From IMG/VR virus record IMGVR_UViG_3300043571_000279, positions 1 to 64,000 of that record: a DNA stretch of 64,000 nt; one strand, written 5' to 3'. Positions 26,501 through 35,866 of this stretch are shown in pieces. A model generated the notes under the pieces. That model was not told the origin of the DNA and did no database searches. It saw only the letters and a program-made list of their open reading frames with translations. The stretch is from a virus. A program made the translations under genes and the position numbers. The first letter of the stretch is position 1; every line of letters starts with the position of its first letter.

Positions 26501-27810
26501 CTATTAGCAATTTTTAGTAGAGAAGAATTTGCAACAGTGTTAACAGATGAATTACCAATAGTAACAACTGAAGTGTTAACAACTACATTAGATCCAACAG
26601 TAATAGCAGAAGTATTAGCTACTAATCCACCGGCGCCAGTTGTGATAATTGTGCTGTTAACAAGAGAAGTACCTATTGTAAGGTTTACTGGTGTTAGATT
26701 TGCAGTCCCAGAAGAATTAGACATCTGAGTCATTGTAGAATTCACAGTAGCATTTACTGAAGAATTACCTACAAACAACGTTGAAGAATTTGCAATAACG
26801 TTTGAACCAATTAATACTGAAGTATTATTAAGAACAGAGATACCTATAGAAACGGCTGTAGGAGTAAGATTAGCAATTCCTGTGCTGTTTGCAATCTTCA
26901 ATAAAGAAGAATTTGCAACTGTATTTACAGTCGAATTACCAATGGTAGCAACTGAAGTGTTAACAACTACGTTTGAACCTACTGTTATAGCGGTAGTGTT
27001 TGCGACCAAACCGCCAGCGCCAGTTGTAATGATTGTGCTATTGACGATTGAAGTGCCAATCTTAAGATCAACAGGAGTTAGATTAGCTGTGCCAGAAGAA
27101 TTTGACATCTGAACCATTGTCGAGTTGACAGTGGAGTTAACAGATGAATTTCCGACCAATAAAGTCGAAGTGTTCGCATAAACGTTCGCACCAATAACAA
27201 TGGTGGAAGAATTTATTACGGGAGTCCCAGTAACTGTTGGGAACGACATCGATGTGCTGTTGACTACTACGTTTCCAATAGTTAAAGAATTGTATGTTAA
27301 ATTGGAATTAACATTATTATTTGAAACTTTGAAATTAGCAGAAGTTAAAACAGTGTTAACAATGTCATTGCTCTGAATATAAATGGTAGCTTTATTTAAA
27401 ACAAGATTACCATTGATATCGCCAACATATAAAGCTGAAGTGTTGATAGCAACATTATCATTAACTAAAACATTATTAGCTCTAATAGAAGATGGCGTTA
27501 TGTATGTATTACAAGTATTATTACCCAAGGTAAGGGCTGTAGTATTTGTTACGAAATAGTGATCTTCGCTGGCAGTATTAATTGTGGATACGTTAACAGT
27601 AATAACACTGTTAGTATAAACGTTAGCAGCTGTTAAACTATTTGCAGAAAATCTACCAGAAATTGCAGCATTACCAGCAGTTTGAGCAGAAGCCAAATTT
27701 GCTGTCGTTGTAATTACACAATTCGACATTAACGTTGCAAGTTCGTTTGTTCTGCCACGCCAATATTCGAATGTGTTATTTAATTCCGTATTTGCTACAT
27801 TAATTGTCAT
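23560..27810 (-). CDS. Giant tail-fibre protein with 57-residue repeats
   Basis: A 1416-aa protein. After an N-terminal region (FEYWRGRTNELATLMSNCVITTTANLASAQTAGNAA) most of residues 140-830 are degenerate 57-residue repeats of the type GANV-VNTTTFFVGNSSVNS-SNSTL-QVANSSG-ANLTP. After that come modules shared with other fibres: TLMVNDNIIELADNNITTDTVDIGWYSPAG...YSGLVRQ and two copies of DHNSL-NY---RHIDHT-V-ITAGNGLSGGG. The C-terminus contains a small sandwich domain (IDSFLIGSYLGSEYLISVSDNVANNKYVSKVLVMHDG). The repeats probably make a beta-helical or beta-prism shaft. No enzyme motif. Confidence 0.75.
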   Translation of the reverse strand: MTINVANTELNNTFEYWRGRTNELATLMSNCVITTTANLASAQTAGNAAISGRFSANSLTAANVYTNSVITVNVSTINTASEDHYFVTNTTALTLGNNTCNTYITPSSIRANNVLVNDNVAINTSALYVGDINGNLVLNKATIYIQSNDIVNTVLTSANFKVSNNNVNSNLTYNSLTIGNVVVNSTSMSFPTVTGTPVINSSTIVIGANVYANTSTLLVGNSSVNSTVNSTMVQMSNSSGTANLTPVDLKIGTSIVNSTIITTGAGGLVANTTAITVGSNVVVNTSVATIGNSTVNTVANSSLLKIANSTGIANLTPTAVSIGISVLNNTSVLIGSNVIANSSTLFVGNSSVNATVNSTMTQMSNSSGTANLTPVNLTIGTSLVNSTIITTGAGGLVANTSAITVGSNVVVNTSVVTIGNSSVNTVANSSLLKIANSSGIANLNPTSIKIGISELNNTSVLVGANVIVNATTYFVGNSSVNSISNSTLIQVANSSGTANLIPTSLAIGVSTVSNTNVTVGANVTVNTTTFFVGNSSVNSVSNSTLHQVSNSSGIANLTPTSIAIGISTLSNTNITVGANVVVNSSTYFVGNSTVNSISNSTLIQVANSTGTSNLTPIDLRIGTSVVNSTVIAAGANVIANTTAVYVGNSSTNSVLTSTLLQLANSSGSANLNSSSLTIGLSAISNGFFNAGANVSVTTSGFTVGNSTVNAVANSSLLKIANSSATANISPIGLNAGISTVNTIAVSVGANVIANSSSLFVGNSSVNASVSSTLLSVTDALGNTNANTSGVYATGTVNAATLSTTRFTANSTLANVYALNVQTNTSTFGTAAYIIANGNIGIGNSSPVTKLRVDGDTVINGNTIFGSGNSTYKTIVDGLLEVTGDLSVSGTLSYTGNAAGNIIPQGNGYNLGNATNRWGLFGASLNVAGGNTLIASPNTVVSSNLIVNGANFTIASNISHTGANLVISGTNTSISSNLTVTATTTTLNSNVVLGIGTTLSGSGADISLRNATFSGNLVVGGTVVSVNTATLMVNDNIIELADNNITTDTVDIGWYSPAGNTSKIWYSGLVRQAAKSSNSNPYFWLFVSNTNPNTATTVDTSANSGTGTLQAYLVPYGTGGAFVANSTVVNITANSTVSSTITANSLYGTVLTATQGTINHDSLANFVGNEHIDHTTVTLTAGNGLTGGGTIAASRTFDIGQGNGISVSADAIAAAAANGISVTSSGINVLAGNNQLISNTTGLWIDQTKIDHNSLSNYAVNRHIDHTAVSITAGNGLSGGGDISSTRSLAVLANTGIISNSSGVFANSTYIQSLVNVSNGSVTTSGTTAQNIDSFLIGSYLGSEYLISVSDNVANNKYVSKVLVMHDGSASQITEYASITSNSNVGVFSATQNSTHIILQFTPALSATTVKYTRTVV
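25400..27250 (-). repeat. Array of 171-nt (57-aa) coding repeats in the giant fibre
   Basis: About ten degenerate units. The spacing is exact where checked: equivalent sequence (acctacgaaa-like start of the VGNSSVNS segment) begins at 26041, 26212 and 26383, i.e. every 171 nt. Divergence between units is much greater than in the 13087-13428 repeat, so this array is older. Confidence 0.75.
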
Positions 27811-27811
27811 T

Positions 27812-28021
27812 CTAGATCTTCTCTGCTATAGCTTTTAGAACGTTTTTAATTTCAGAAATGTCATCATCAATTCTTTTTATTTTTTCTTTGAAAGATTCGA
27901 ATTCTTTCTCTTTTTCTCTTCTTATTTTATAAGCCAACAGGCCAGCGTTATTTTTATTTAATAACGCCCCTGTTGACAAATCTCTGTATAGACCTTCTTT
28001 TTCTGTTTTTTGTTCCATCAT
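27812..28021 (-). CDS. Small coiled-coil protein
   Basis: About 69 residues starting MMEQKTEKEGLYRDLSTGALLNKN (start taken at the first of two ATGs just after the stop of the 2086-aa gene, AGAGATA upstream). The C-terminal half, REKEKEFESFKEKIKRIDDDISEIKNVLKAIAEKI, is a strong coiled coil. The head DLSTGALLN.N...L..YK..R is a pattern that, as I recall, occurs in small proteins of T4-like phages near fibre genes. Probably structural or assembly; function unknown. Confidence 0.6.
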   Translation of the reverse strand: MMEQKTEKEGLYRDLSTGALLNKNNAGLLAYKIRREKEKEFESFKEKIKRIDDDISEIKNVLKAIAEKI

Positions 28022-28022
28022 A

Positions 28023-31000
28023 TTATCTCTGTAGTGCAATAACTCTTAGGTCACCAACTTTAGGAACTAGAGCTGAACTTATACCGTCAGCATTACCATA
28101 CAATCCAATCTTAATTTGGAACTGTTTGAATCCCTTGAAAGTGTTTCCTTCAGATGTATATTGCAATATACCATTACCATCATAATTATCAGGATTTACA
28201 GAATAATCAAATTCTAAGAAATCTCTATTGTTTACGCTTGAACTATAAATCGAGTCAAAATAAACCATTGGTGTCCATTTTTTATTACTTAAACCTTGAT
28301 AATCCTCTGCATTAGCAACTTTAAACCAAACTTTGACGTCAGTTCCAACAGGTCTATATGCAGTTATTTTTACTATCAAATCTTCTGCATCTTGGCCTTC
28401 TGCCAAAGTAATGACTTTACTAATATATCTATTTATTAGACTTCCGCCAGAGATTTGATCTTCGGATCTAGAAACACTAATAACATTGGCAGATATGCCT
28501 TTACTTGTTGTTCCTGTAGATTCATACACAGTAATAATTTCAGCGTTTGCATATCCATTTACGTCAGTAATAACAGTATTACCTATTATAGAAGTAACAT
28601 ATCCATTTACTGTTCCGACGATTTTATCGCCTATGATTATAGTATTAGCTCCCTGATCAATATTATCCAATATCAATACATCCGGGTCGTCTGCATTAAT
28701 CAAATTATGAACATAAACGCTATTACCTCTTGACAAGTCAATAACAGGTGAAACATATACACTAGAAGTAGTTAATGTTGCTCTGGCCTGTGAACTTGGA
28801 TTACTAGAGTTCAACGATATCTCATTTACTCTAGAAAGTATTTTATTTTCTTCGTAAAAATCTGAAGAAACATCTGGTATTCCAGGATAATAATTACCAT
28901 ATGCGTTTGTATCAGATCTCCAGCCTCTCTTTTCGAAACCACAAGAAGTGTTTCTAAATGTTAGATAATGAGGCTTCAAACAAGTGGTTGAATATGGGTA
29001 ATAAGTGAATGAATCAATTACACCAACGTTAGCACTTCTAACACCTTTTACTACACCGTTCGCTAGATACAATCCGTTTGAATCTTCAATAATAAAAATA
29101 TTATTTGCGCTATCGTATGATTTTAGTTTTCCTGAACCACTATAAACACCATTTACTGTAGCTGAAATATTCTTAAGAGTTCCTGATGAATTCTTAACAG
29201 TAACAGTTTCAGTGTTAGAGAAACCAATTCCTGTGGTAGAATACAATGAACCAGCGCCTACTGCAGTAACATTTCCAACAGCGCCTGAGCTTGAACCTGT
29301 TAAAATATCACCTATTACAATAGTGTTTCCTGTTGAAACTATGCTTGTCAATGCTAGTTTAGCAGAGCCAACAATTTCTTCACCATAATTAGTGAAAGCT
29401 CCAGCACCTGATTTTAGCTTAATATATTCAACAGGAATGTTACCAAGCATAGCAGTTCCGGAACCGACAGCAAAGTTTGCTCTATTGAAAGTACAAGTCA
29501 AATCAACGTCAGGAACCATATCATAATTAGTATTGTTATTAGTGGTATACAAAGTTCCTGTCAATCTTCTACTAGTAATTTGACTATTAGTAAGAACGTC
29601 AGTTTCGCCAAGTCTTGAAACCCAGAAATATGTATCAGGGTTCAAACCTTCAGTGTGAATAACAAATGCGTAAGAAGTGTTATTCATTAGGTAAACAGGT
29701 GCAGGGAAGTTTACCTTTGTGGCTTGGAAATTAGTTGTTCCAACAGGATTCAACTTGATTCTAGGATCAGTTCTCTTCATCCAAACTTCAGAATAAGGAA
29801 CCTGATTCTTGGTAACACCACCGGCATTCATTTCTCTAATTTCAAACCAAACACCAAGAGTTGGGTGCATTGATTCGATGAAAATGTCTACAGAAGTTAG
29901 GAAAATACCATCTTCTGTTGGTGGAACATCAACTTTAAACGAATATGCCATACATGAACAAGCCCAAATTTCTAGAGTTTGTCCCTTTCCTGGAATAAAT
30001 CTTTCTTCTGGGGTTGAGTTAGTTTCAATAGTAGGAACAACAGTAGAAACAATAGTGTTTTGTTTCTGAGCGTTGATTCCTAAAGAAGTCCAATAACCTC
30101 TGGCGTGTGAAGTTGCATCAACAGCATTAGTTGGCGAGTCAGTTACAATAACTTCCTTAGTGCCAACTTTAAAGCGTTTACCAGTTGTTGGTAATCTCAA
30201 ATCGAATACAAGATCACCGCCGTCATTAGTAATTAGCTCAGCACCCTCTGTTTTATAGCTATCTGGTTTAGCGCCAAAAAGATTAGATGCTACCCACTGA
30301 GAACAATAGCTGGTCATATTTTCTGAATCAAAGTAGACCCAGTATCTAGTTCTGGCCTTTAGACCCTGAACTATTATGGTTATAGTCTGTGGTCTGATAT
30401 ATGTTGCTAAGGTAACATCAGTTACGAAAGAACCTAGAGTTTGTGTTTCAGTTCCCCAATCAAGAGATTTTTCTACTTTACTTCTGCGTTCTGTAGTGCC
30501 CGGATCTGTTCCTTCAATAGCAAAGGAACGCATGAAATTATCAGGTGTATTACTACCTAAATTACCACTGCCCATTTGAACGGCTATATCTGGGTTTGTT
30601 GACCATCCAAAATAACCGGTAACTAATTGACCATTAGCCAAATAGTAAGGAGTTCTTGGGTTATAACCACCACCTGCATTATATGCATAATAATTAGCAG
30701 GAAGAGTATTTGTTTTAACTGGTTTAGCAAAATCCAAAGCTTCTTTATAACTAGAGAAAGAACCTTCTAATGATTTGCCACCATTCCAGCTATTACCATA
30801 ACCTCCTTCATTTGTTGAATAAACGTTATAGACTGGTTTACCTACGCCATACTTTTCCCATGAAGTCCATTCTGTGCTTAACAAGATAGGATTTGGCAAA
30901 TCATCACCATAGGTGATTTTTTTATCAACTGTTTTTTGGTCGTGCCAGATATCAGTTTCTGGACGGAAGGTCATTCTTCCTACGAATCTGTAAACACTGT

Positions 31001-34000
31001 ATTCAATGTTTCTTCTAGTTGAAATATTTTTTTGGCTTAGTAACACTGTTTCAGTGTAAGGTCTAGTTACAAGAGAACCAGTTAACTGAACTCCAGAAGA
31101 ACCTGTGGACTGATATTGATACTTTACTGAATCAGCTTCGTGAAAAGGTCTAATACAGTTTTCTTTAGGATCAATGGAGCATCGATAATCGTCATTTCTG
31201 GTATCACCCAAAGAGTGATCTACGAAACCGTCAACAAAGAATCCATTTTTAAATCTATCCAGACCAGTAGCAGCATCTGTAATATTTAAATCTGTTGCTG
31301 TTTTTTCTAGAAGAGTCAAAGCATTATAATAATCTAGATTATCAACTCTATTTTTGATAGTGCCAATATCCTTCATAGTATATCTTCTATTTGCAATATT
31401 TTTGGCAGTACAACCATATGTTTGGTTACCAAGTTGTCTTGCATAAGTTTCAGACAAAGAAGGATATGGTTTGATGAGAGCTTTGACCAAAGGCATAACA
31501 TTATCAGGCGCAATAGGGCTGATAGGATTTATGTCTGGTTTGCCTTTATATAAAATGAAATTACCGTTGGTGTCTACAGCAATCAAATCTCTTCTAGCAA
31601 GGTAATATGAATAGTCAATATACATATTACTTCCAGGAATAGAAGTTCTTAAACCTCCTGTGGGAACATACATAGAAGTAGTTGTTGCTGGATTTACTGT
31701 CGCTGCAGAAATATTACCAGTCGAAGTAGCTTGAGTGCTAGCAGCTGTTGCAGTTTTGTATGGTCTAAAGTCCATAGCATTTCTTAGTTCAAACATTTCA
31801 CCGTATGATGTAGCATACACTGGTATCTGATAGGTGAAAATAGTGCTTTCAGAAACTGTCGTATCATCAACTGGGTATGAATCAACAGAAAAATAGCCAG
31901 CGCCGCCAGTATAATCTGCCTCAAAATGATCTAATTGCACCAATAGATATTTGTTTTTAATATCAATACCGCCTTTGAATATCAAAGAAGCGTGATCATA
32001 AAAACAATCTCTTTGACCATCATCTAGAGCGAAATATGATGTTACATCATCACCATCAGTGTTATTAACAAATGCACCAGTCTTAATTCTTACAGATCTT
32101 ACTCTATAAACGTCTGGCAAACCTAAGTTATATGGACCAACAGTATTAGCAACGTTAGTTGCTGTATTGATCATCACATAACGTCTAGGACTCAATATTT
32201 TTTTGACTTCCTGAGCACCACTTCTAGTAATATTATAAGTGATTGAACAAGAAACTGAACCTGTTGTGTTTGAAGTGTCTTCCTTCAAATCAACAGTCAT
32301 GACACCAGAAGATGATAAACTAACATTTCTGGTTACACCTGAACTGCCCTTTATAGTCAAATCAACTATATCACCAGCCATGTATGATCTATAAATCACG
32401 TTAGAAACTGGGCTACTAGAAAGAGTACCTACAATACTCATAGATGTATCGCTGTATACTGTGTTTACAAAATAGTAGCTACCGTTTACTTTGATTCTAT
32501 CACCAGCGTTCAATCTAGAGAAATATGTAGAAGTTCCAGTAAGATTGCCCTGACCAGAAGTTCCAGATACTACACCAGATGGCGAGAATAAATGAATATC
32601 TTTATTAGCATTAACAGTAAGAAGAATAGTTCTTTTTTCTGTTGAAGAAAGAGAACCAGTAGAATACGACAATTCTTCCTGATCTGAACCACTCAAAGAT
32701 AAGGTTAAGATACCACCAGTAGCAAAGTTTGTGGTTTTTGTTTCTGTTCTACTGAAATTGAAAATTGTATCAGAAATACCATTATTACCTCTGAGAGATC
32801 TAGTATAATTGGTATTAACTTTATAAAGCAAAGTGTTAAGATTATAATCGTTGAATATTGGAGTACTATTTGAATTTAATTGAATGTCAGCAAAAAATGT
32901 AGAGCTGATACCTACTGATCTAACATTTGCAATGTTACCGTTAGTAAGCTGAGTATCATATAGATATAATCTATATGAACCGTTAGCTGAACCCTGAGAT
33001 CCTGAATCGTAAGCAAAATACTTAACTCTAGCAGTACCGATCAAAGCGCCAGTATTTGCTGTTGATAATGTTGTTTTATTTGTAATTCTCTGTTCAGCAG
33101 TATTATAAAGATTTACTAAAGTACCAGTATCTAAAGATAGGGTCCCTATAGCTTCTTTGACTAGATAATAACCACTTGTTCTTGCATTAATAGTTTCACC
33201 GTTTTCAGATTCGTATTCTATGCCCTTATCAGTAATAATGTGCTGTGTGACAAGTTTATTAACTTCATAACCTTTTACGTAAGCAACACCTGGATCAATA
33301 TCGATAGTTAGTTTTTGTGAATCGCCACCCTCTGCTAATGAGAATAGTCCTTCATTAGAGTTTACGTTTAAATGCTCTCTTACTCTGGCATTAAACCCAG
33401 AAACGTAATAATCGCCTGATTCATCATAAGTTCTTTTTGCGAATTCGTCATAAATTCTTGCGTATTCAGTTCTTTCTTTAGACTGTTCGATAATGCCATT
33501 TTTAATAACAACAAGAATCGAAAAATCAGGATCAGTAATCTCAGCATCATAATCAACAACAGTAAGAGTAGGATCTACTGCAAATCTATGAGCTCCTGGA
33601 GCGTTTTCATTAGGAGATCCTAGAGCGTTATCCAATAAAGATGGATCTTGTAAATCTGTTATGATTGATTCTACAACTTTAAAACCTGCAATCACAGAAG
33701 GAGTTGTGGTATAAAACGAAAGCGCCACAGTTTGCGCAGGAAAGGCTGCAAAAAAGCCTTTTGAGAACATTACGCCTTGCGAAATGCTAAAGATAGTTCC
33801 TACTGAGTTGCAATCTTCTTCTACAGTTTTAAAGAAATTATTAGGATTGCTGTTGTCAGTGACAATTTCGTCCGTTAGAAAGAAATTAGTATCTGTGCCT
33901 GATTTTGTATATCTAACGAAAAATACATAAACGTTATTATCGAAATCATAGTCTACGTGTTTTACGTAAGCTTCGACACCGGAAACAGATCCAGTAACAA

Positions 34001-34283
34001 TTTTACCAACAAAATATGATGATTCTAGATCTTGGGTTAATGAAACTACCTTTACGGTATCAATGTAATGTTCATAATCAAAAGAACCATCTAATACTAT
34101 AGAGCCGTTTTTAAATATATGTTGACCAAATCTATCAATTTGTTTCTGCAGAATAGTCTGCATTTGATTGAGTTCACGTGCCTGGATAGCTGTAGAAGGT
34201 CTGAATAGGACTTTATAATAATTTTTAGCTTCATCATAATCGTCAAAATAAGGGTTGACGTTAAAATTAGTGTTTATTGGCAT
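28023..34283 (-). CDS. Very large virion structural protein (DUF4815-type, baseplate/fibre)
   Basis: With 2086 residues this is the largest protein in the window. The N-terminal region NPYFDDYDEAKNYYKVLFRPSTAIQARELNQMQTILQKQIDRFGQHIFKNGSIV is the hallmark of DUF4815 virion proteins. A central part carries beta-rich segments (IGDILTGSSSGAVGNV, IGDKIVGTVNGYVTSIIG repeats). The C-terminal portion LINRYISKVITLAEGQDAEDLIVKITAYRPVGTDVKVWFK...GFKQFQIKIGLYGN is conserved in T4-like marine phages as I recall. Its place after gp8 corresponds to T4 genes 9-12, so it may replace gp10-type wedge or short-fibre components. Confidence 0.7.
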   Translation of the reverse strand: MPINTNFNVNPYFDDYDEAKNYYKVLFRPSTAIQARELNQMQTILQKQIDRFGQHIFKNGSIVLDGSFDYEHYIDTVKVVSLTQDLESSYFVGKIVTGSVSGVEAYVKHVDYDFDNNVYVFFVRYTKSGTDTNFFLTDEIVTDNSNPNNFFKTVEEDCNSVGTIFSISQGVMFSKGFFAAFPAQTVALSFYTTTPSVIAGFKVVESIITDLQDPSLLDNALGSPNENAPGAHRFAVDPTLTVVDYDAEITDPDFSILVVIKNGIIEQSKERTEYARIYDEFAKRTYDESGDYYVSGFNARVREHLNVNSNEGLFSLAEGGDSQKLTIDIDPGVAYVKGYEVNKLVTQHIITDKGIEYESENGETINARTSGYYLVKEAIGTLSLDTGTLVNLYNTAEQRITNKTTLSTANTGALIGTARVKYFAYDSGSQGSANGSYRLYLYDTQLTNGNIANVRSVGISSTFFADIQLNSNSTPIFNDYNLNTLLYKVNTNYTRSLRGNNGISDTIFNFSRTETKTTNFATGGILTLSLSGSDQEELSYSTGSLSSTEKRTILLTVNANKDIHLFSPSGVVSGTSGQGNLTGTSTYFSRLNAGDRIKVNGSYYFVNTVYSDTSMSIVGTLSSSPVSNVIYRSYMAGDIVDLTIKGSSGVTRNVSLSSSGVMTVDLKEDTSNTTGSVSCSITYNITRSGAQEVKKILSPRRYVMINTATNVANTVGPYNLGLPDVYRVRSVRIKTGAFVNNTDGDDVTSYFALDDGQRDCFYDHASLIFKGGIDIKNKYLLVQLDHFEADYTGGAGYFSVDSYPVDDTTVSESTIFTYQIPVYATSYGEMFELRNAMDFRPYKTATAASTQATSTGNISAATVNPATTTSMYVPTGGLRTSIPGSNMYIDYSYYLARRDLIAVDTNGNFILYKGKPDINPISPIAPDNVMPLVKALIKPYPSLSETYARQLGNQTYGCTAKNIANRRYTMKDIGTIKNRVDNLDYYNALTLLEKTATDLNITDAATGLDRFKNGFFVDGFVDHSLGDTRNDDYRCSIDPKENCIRPFHEADSVKYQYQSTGSSGVQLTGSLVTRPYTETVLLSQKNISTRRNIEYSVYRFVGRMTFRPETDIWHDQKTVDKKITYGDDLPNPILLSTEWTSWEKYGVGKPVYNVYSTNEGGYGNSWNGGKSLEGSFSSYKEALDFAKPVKTNTLPANYYAYNAGGGYNPRTPYYLANGQLVTGYFGWSTNPDIAVQMGSGNLGSNTPDNFMRSFAIEGTDPGTTERRSKVEKSLDWGTETQTLGSFVTDVTLATYIRPQTITIIVQGLKARTRYWVYFDSENMTSYCSQWVASNLFGAKPDSYKTEGAELITNDGGDLVFDLRLPTTGKRFKVGTKEVIVTDSPTNAVDATSHARGYWTSLGINAQKQNTIVSTVVPTIETNSTPEERFIPGKGQTLEIWACSCMAYSFKVDVPPTEDGIFLTSVDIFIESMHPTLGVWFEIREMNAGGVTKNQVPYSEVWMKRTDPRIKLNPVGTTNFQATKVNFPAPVYLMNNTSYAFVIHTEGLNPDTYFWVSRLGETDVLTNSQITSRRLTGTLYTTNNNTNYDMVPDVDLTCTFNRANFAVGSGTAMLGNIPVEYIKLKSGAGAFTNYGEEIVGSAKLALTSIVSTGNTIVIGDILTGSSSGAVGNVTAVGAGSLYSTTGIGFSNTETVTVKNSSGTLKNISATVNGVYSGSGKLKSYDSANNIFIIEDSNGLYLANGVVKGVRSANVGVIDSFTYYPYSTTCLKPHYLTFRNTSCGFEKRGWRSDTNAYGNYYPGIPDVSSDFYEENKILSRVNEISLNSSNPSSQARATLTTSSVYVSPVIDLSRGNSVYVHNLINADDPDVLILDNIDQGANTIIIGDKIVGTVNGYVTSIIGNTVITDVNGYANAEIITVYESTGTTSKGISANVISVSRSEDQISGGSLINRYISKVITLAEGQDAEDLIVKITAYRPVGTDVKVWFKVANAEDYQGLSNKKWTPMVYFDSIYSSSVNNRDFLEFDYSVNPDNYDGNGILQYTSEGNTFKGFKQFQIKIGLYGNADGISSALVPKVGDLRVIALQR

Positions 34284-34296
34284 TTTCTAATCCTGT

Positions 34297-35856
34297 TTAA
34301 AATTCTACAATCAACTTGAACGATTCAGTCTGTGTGTTTGATCTTTCAACTGTATTTATATTCTGAACATAAAGAGGTCTAACGTCTTTAGTGTAAATTG
34401 CGCCTTCTGCACTTATAGTTATATTGAGGGTAGGTGTACCATCTTCATAAGTGATTCTCTCACCATCTTCAAAACTTCTGTCTCCGGCTACATACATTGC
34501 ACTAGAATTAACAAAGGCTATAATTCCTTTAGCGCCAGAACTTTCTCCATAGATAACATCTTCAACGTTGAAAGTGTAATATATGTTATTGATATCAAAT
34601 TTCAAAAGTTGATTAAAAGTGTTAGTTTGATACCTGTTTTCACTTTTTTCGAAATTTATATCCATAGCGTATGGATTTTTCATTAAACCGATTTTAGAGT
34701 AATTAATATTGTCTGGTATTGTGGTCAATTCGTTGTTAGAAAATCTAAAAGCTACACAGAATCCTTTGGCGTCTAATTCTGATGCTGGGTCGCTTCCATG
34801 CCCTCCAGGAGGAGGAACAATAGCATAAGCTGTGGCTCCGGATCCCCAAAGAGTATTACTCTGAATTGAGACATTGGCTCTTGTGATTCCAGTTCCAATG
34901 TCAAGCATAATTATACTACCAATAGAATTCTGATAAGGATTGATTGTAGTATAAGCTTTTGGTCGAGCTCCGAGATCAGCGTCTGTATTGAAAACTACTC
35001 TTGGGCTGATTTTATATTGAGTCTCGCCTTCAATTATATTATCTGTATTGATTCCTTCGTCTTGCACTCTTACGAAATTACCAGTAGTATTAGAAATATA
35101 TTGTTTCACATATGTTAATTGAGAAGTTGTTTCTAATGTGTTATAGATATAAATTCCATTTTTAGTATAATATTCATTGAAAGATGATGCATTTGAAGAA
35201 ATCTGAATCATGGTACTGTTAATAACAGCTTCTACAATACCGTCATGGTGTGCATCATAACCAGATCCTGGGTTAGTAATGACAACAACTTCTACGCCTG
35301 AATAGCTTGATGCAGTAGCATAGATATTTTGATCTGTATAAACTGGAATATAGTCATCTGTTGCAAATTTATCGTAGTTTGCAGAAGAAACAGAATAAAC
35401 ATAACGCCAAACATAACCATCTGAAGTTTGAAATGACAATTTGCCTTGAGGGTCACCAATGGTGCTTGGGTCAATTGTAGAAGGAGCGCCATTGGCGTTA
35501 TCTATACATTTATAGATCAAATAGTTGCCACCAACAATGCCAGGAATACACACAGTGTAAAAATTACTGTTAGAATGTAATGTATCTGAGGTATTATCAT
35601 ATTCGTCGAATACTTTTCCATATTCCCATTGTTTATTGTCTATGACTAATGTAACATCATTATAAGTAAGTCGTTTACCAAAAAGCATTGACCAAACAGG
35701 ATAATTTGTGTCATAATCGTCGTTTGCTAGCGTGGGGACAGTAAGGCTAGAAACAGGATCAGCAGCAAAAGCGTAATAATCGCTTGAGCCTGACAACATA
35801 TTATCTTTCATTTCATCAATGAGAGCTTTTTTGTATGTAGGTAGTAACTTACCCAT
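34297..35856 (-). CDS. 8: Baseplate wedge protein gp8-like
   Basis: A 519-aa protein. The central signature SFQTSDGYVWRYVYSVSSANYDKFATDDYIPVYTD matches the gp8 pattern (T-DGY-WKY-Y----D--KF----IPV), and WSMLFGKRLTYNDVTLVIDNKQWEYGKVFDEYDN fits the N-terminal part. It is longer than T4 gp8 (334 aa), as in cyanophages. In T4 the gp8 dimer sits on the wedge next to gp7 and gp10. Gene order gp6 - gp7-like - fibre - gp8 supports the call. Confidence 0.75.
   Translation of the reverse strand: MGKLLPTYKKALIDEMKDNMLSGSSDYYAFAADPVSSLTVPTLANDDYDTNYPVWSMLFGKRLTYNDVTLVIDNKQWEYGKVFDEYDNTSDTLHSNSNFYTVCIPGIVGGNYLIYKCIDNANGAPSTIDPSTIGDPQGKLSFQTSDGYVWRYVYSVSSANYDKFATDDYIPVYTDQNIYATASSYSGVEVVVITNPGSGYDAHHDGIVEAVINSTMIQISSNASSFNEYYTKNGIYIYNTLETTSQLTYVKQYISNTTGNFVRVQDEGINTDNIIEGETQYKISPRVVFNTDADLGARPKAYTTINPYQNSIGSIIMLDIGTGITRANVSIQSNTLWGSGATAYAIVPPPGGHGSDPASELDAKGFCVAFRFSNNELTTIPDNINYSKIGLMKNPYAMDINFEKSENRYQTNTFNQLLKFDINNIYYTFNVEDVIYGESSGAKGIIAFVNSSAMYVAGDRSFEDGERITYEDGTPTLNITISAEGAIYTKDVRPLYVQNINTVERSNTQTESFKLIVEF
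34353..34360 (-). promoter_or_regulatory. Late promoter TATAAATA for the 2086-aa gene
   Basis: A perfect late box on the minus strand inside the 3' end of gp8, 70 bp before the ATG at 34283. Confidence 0.55.
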
Positions 35857-35866
35857 TTAATAACCC

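Noticed and set aside
25400-27250. Regular repeats that could be mistaken for a CRISPR array
   Set aside because: The units are 171 nt, degenerate and in frame in a long ORF; there are no short identical repeats with unique spacers.
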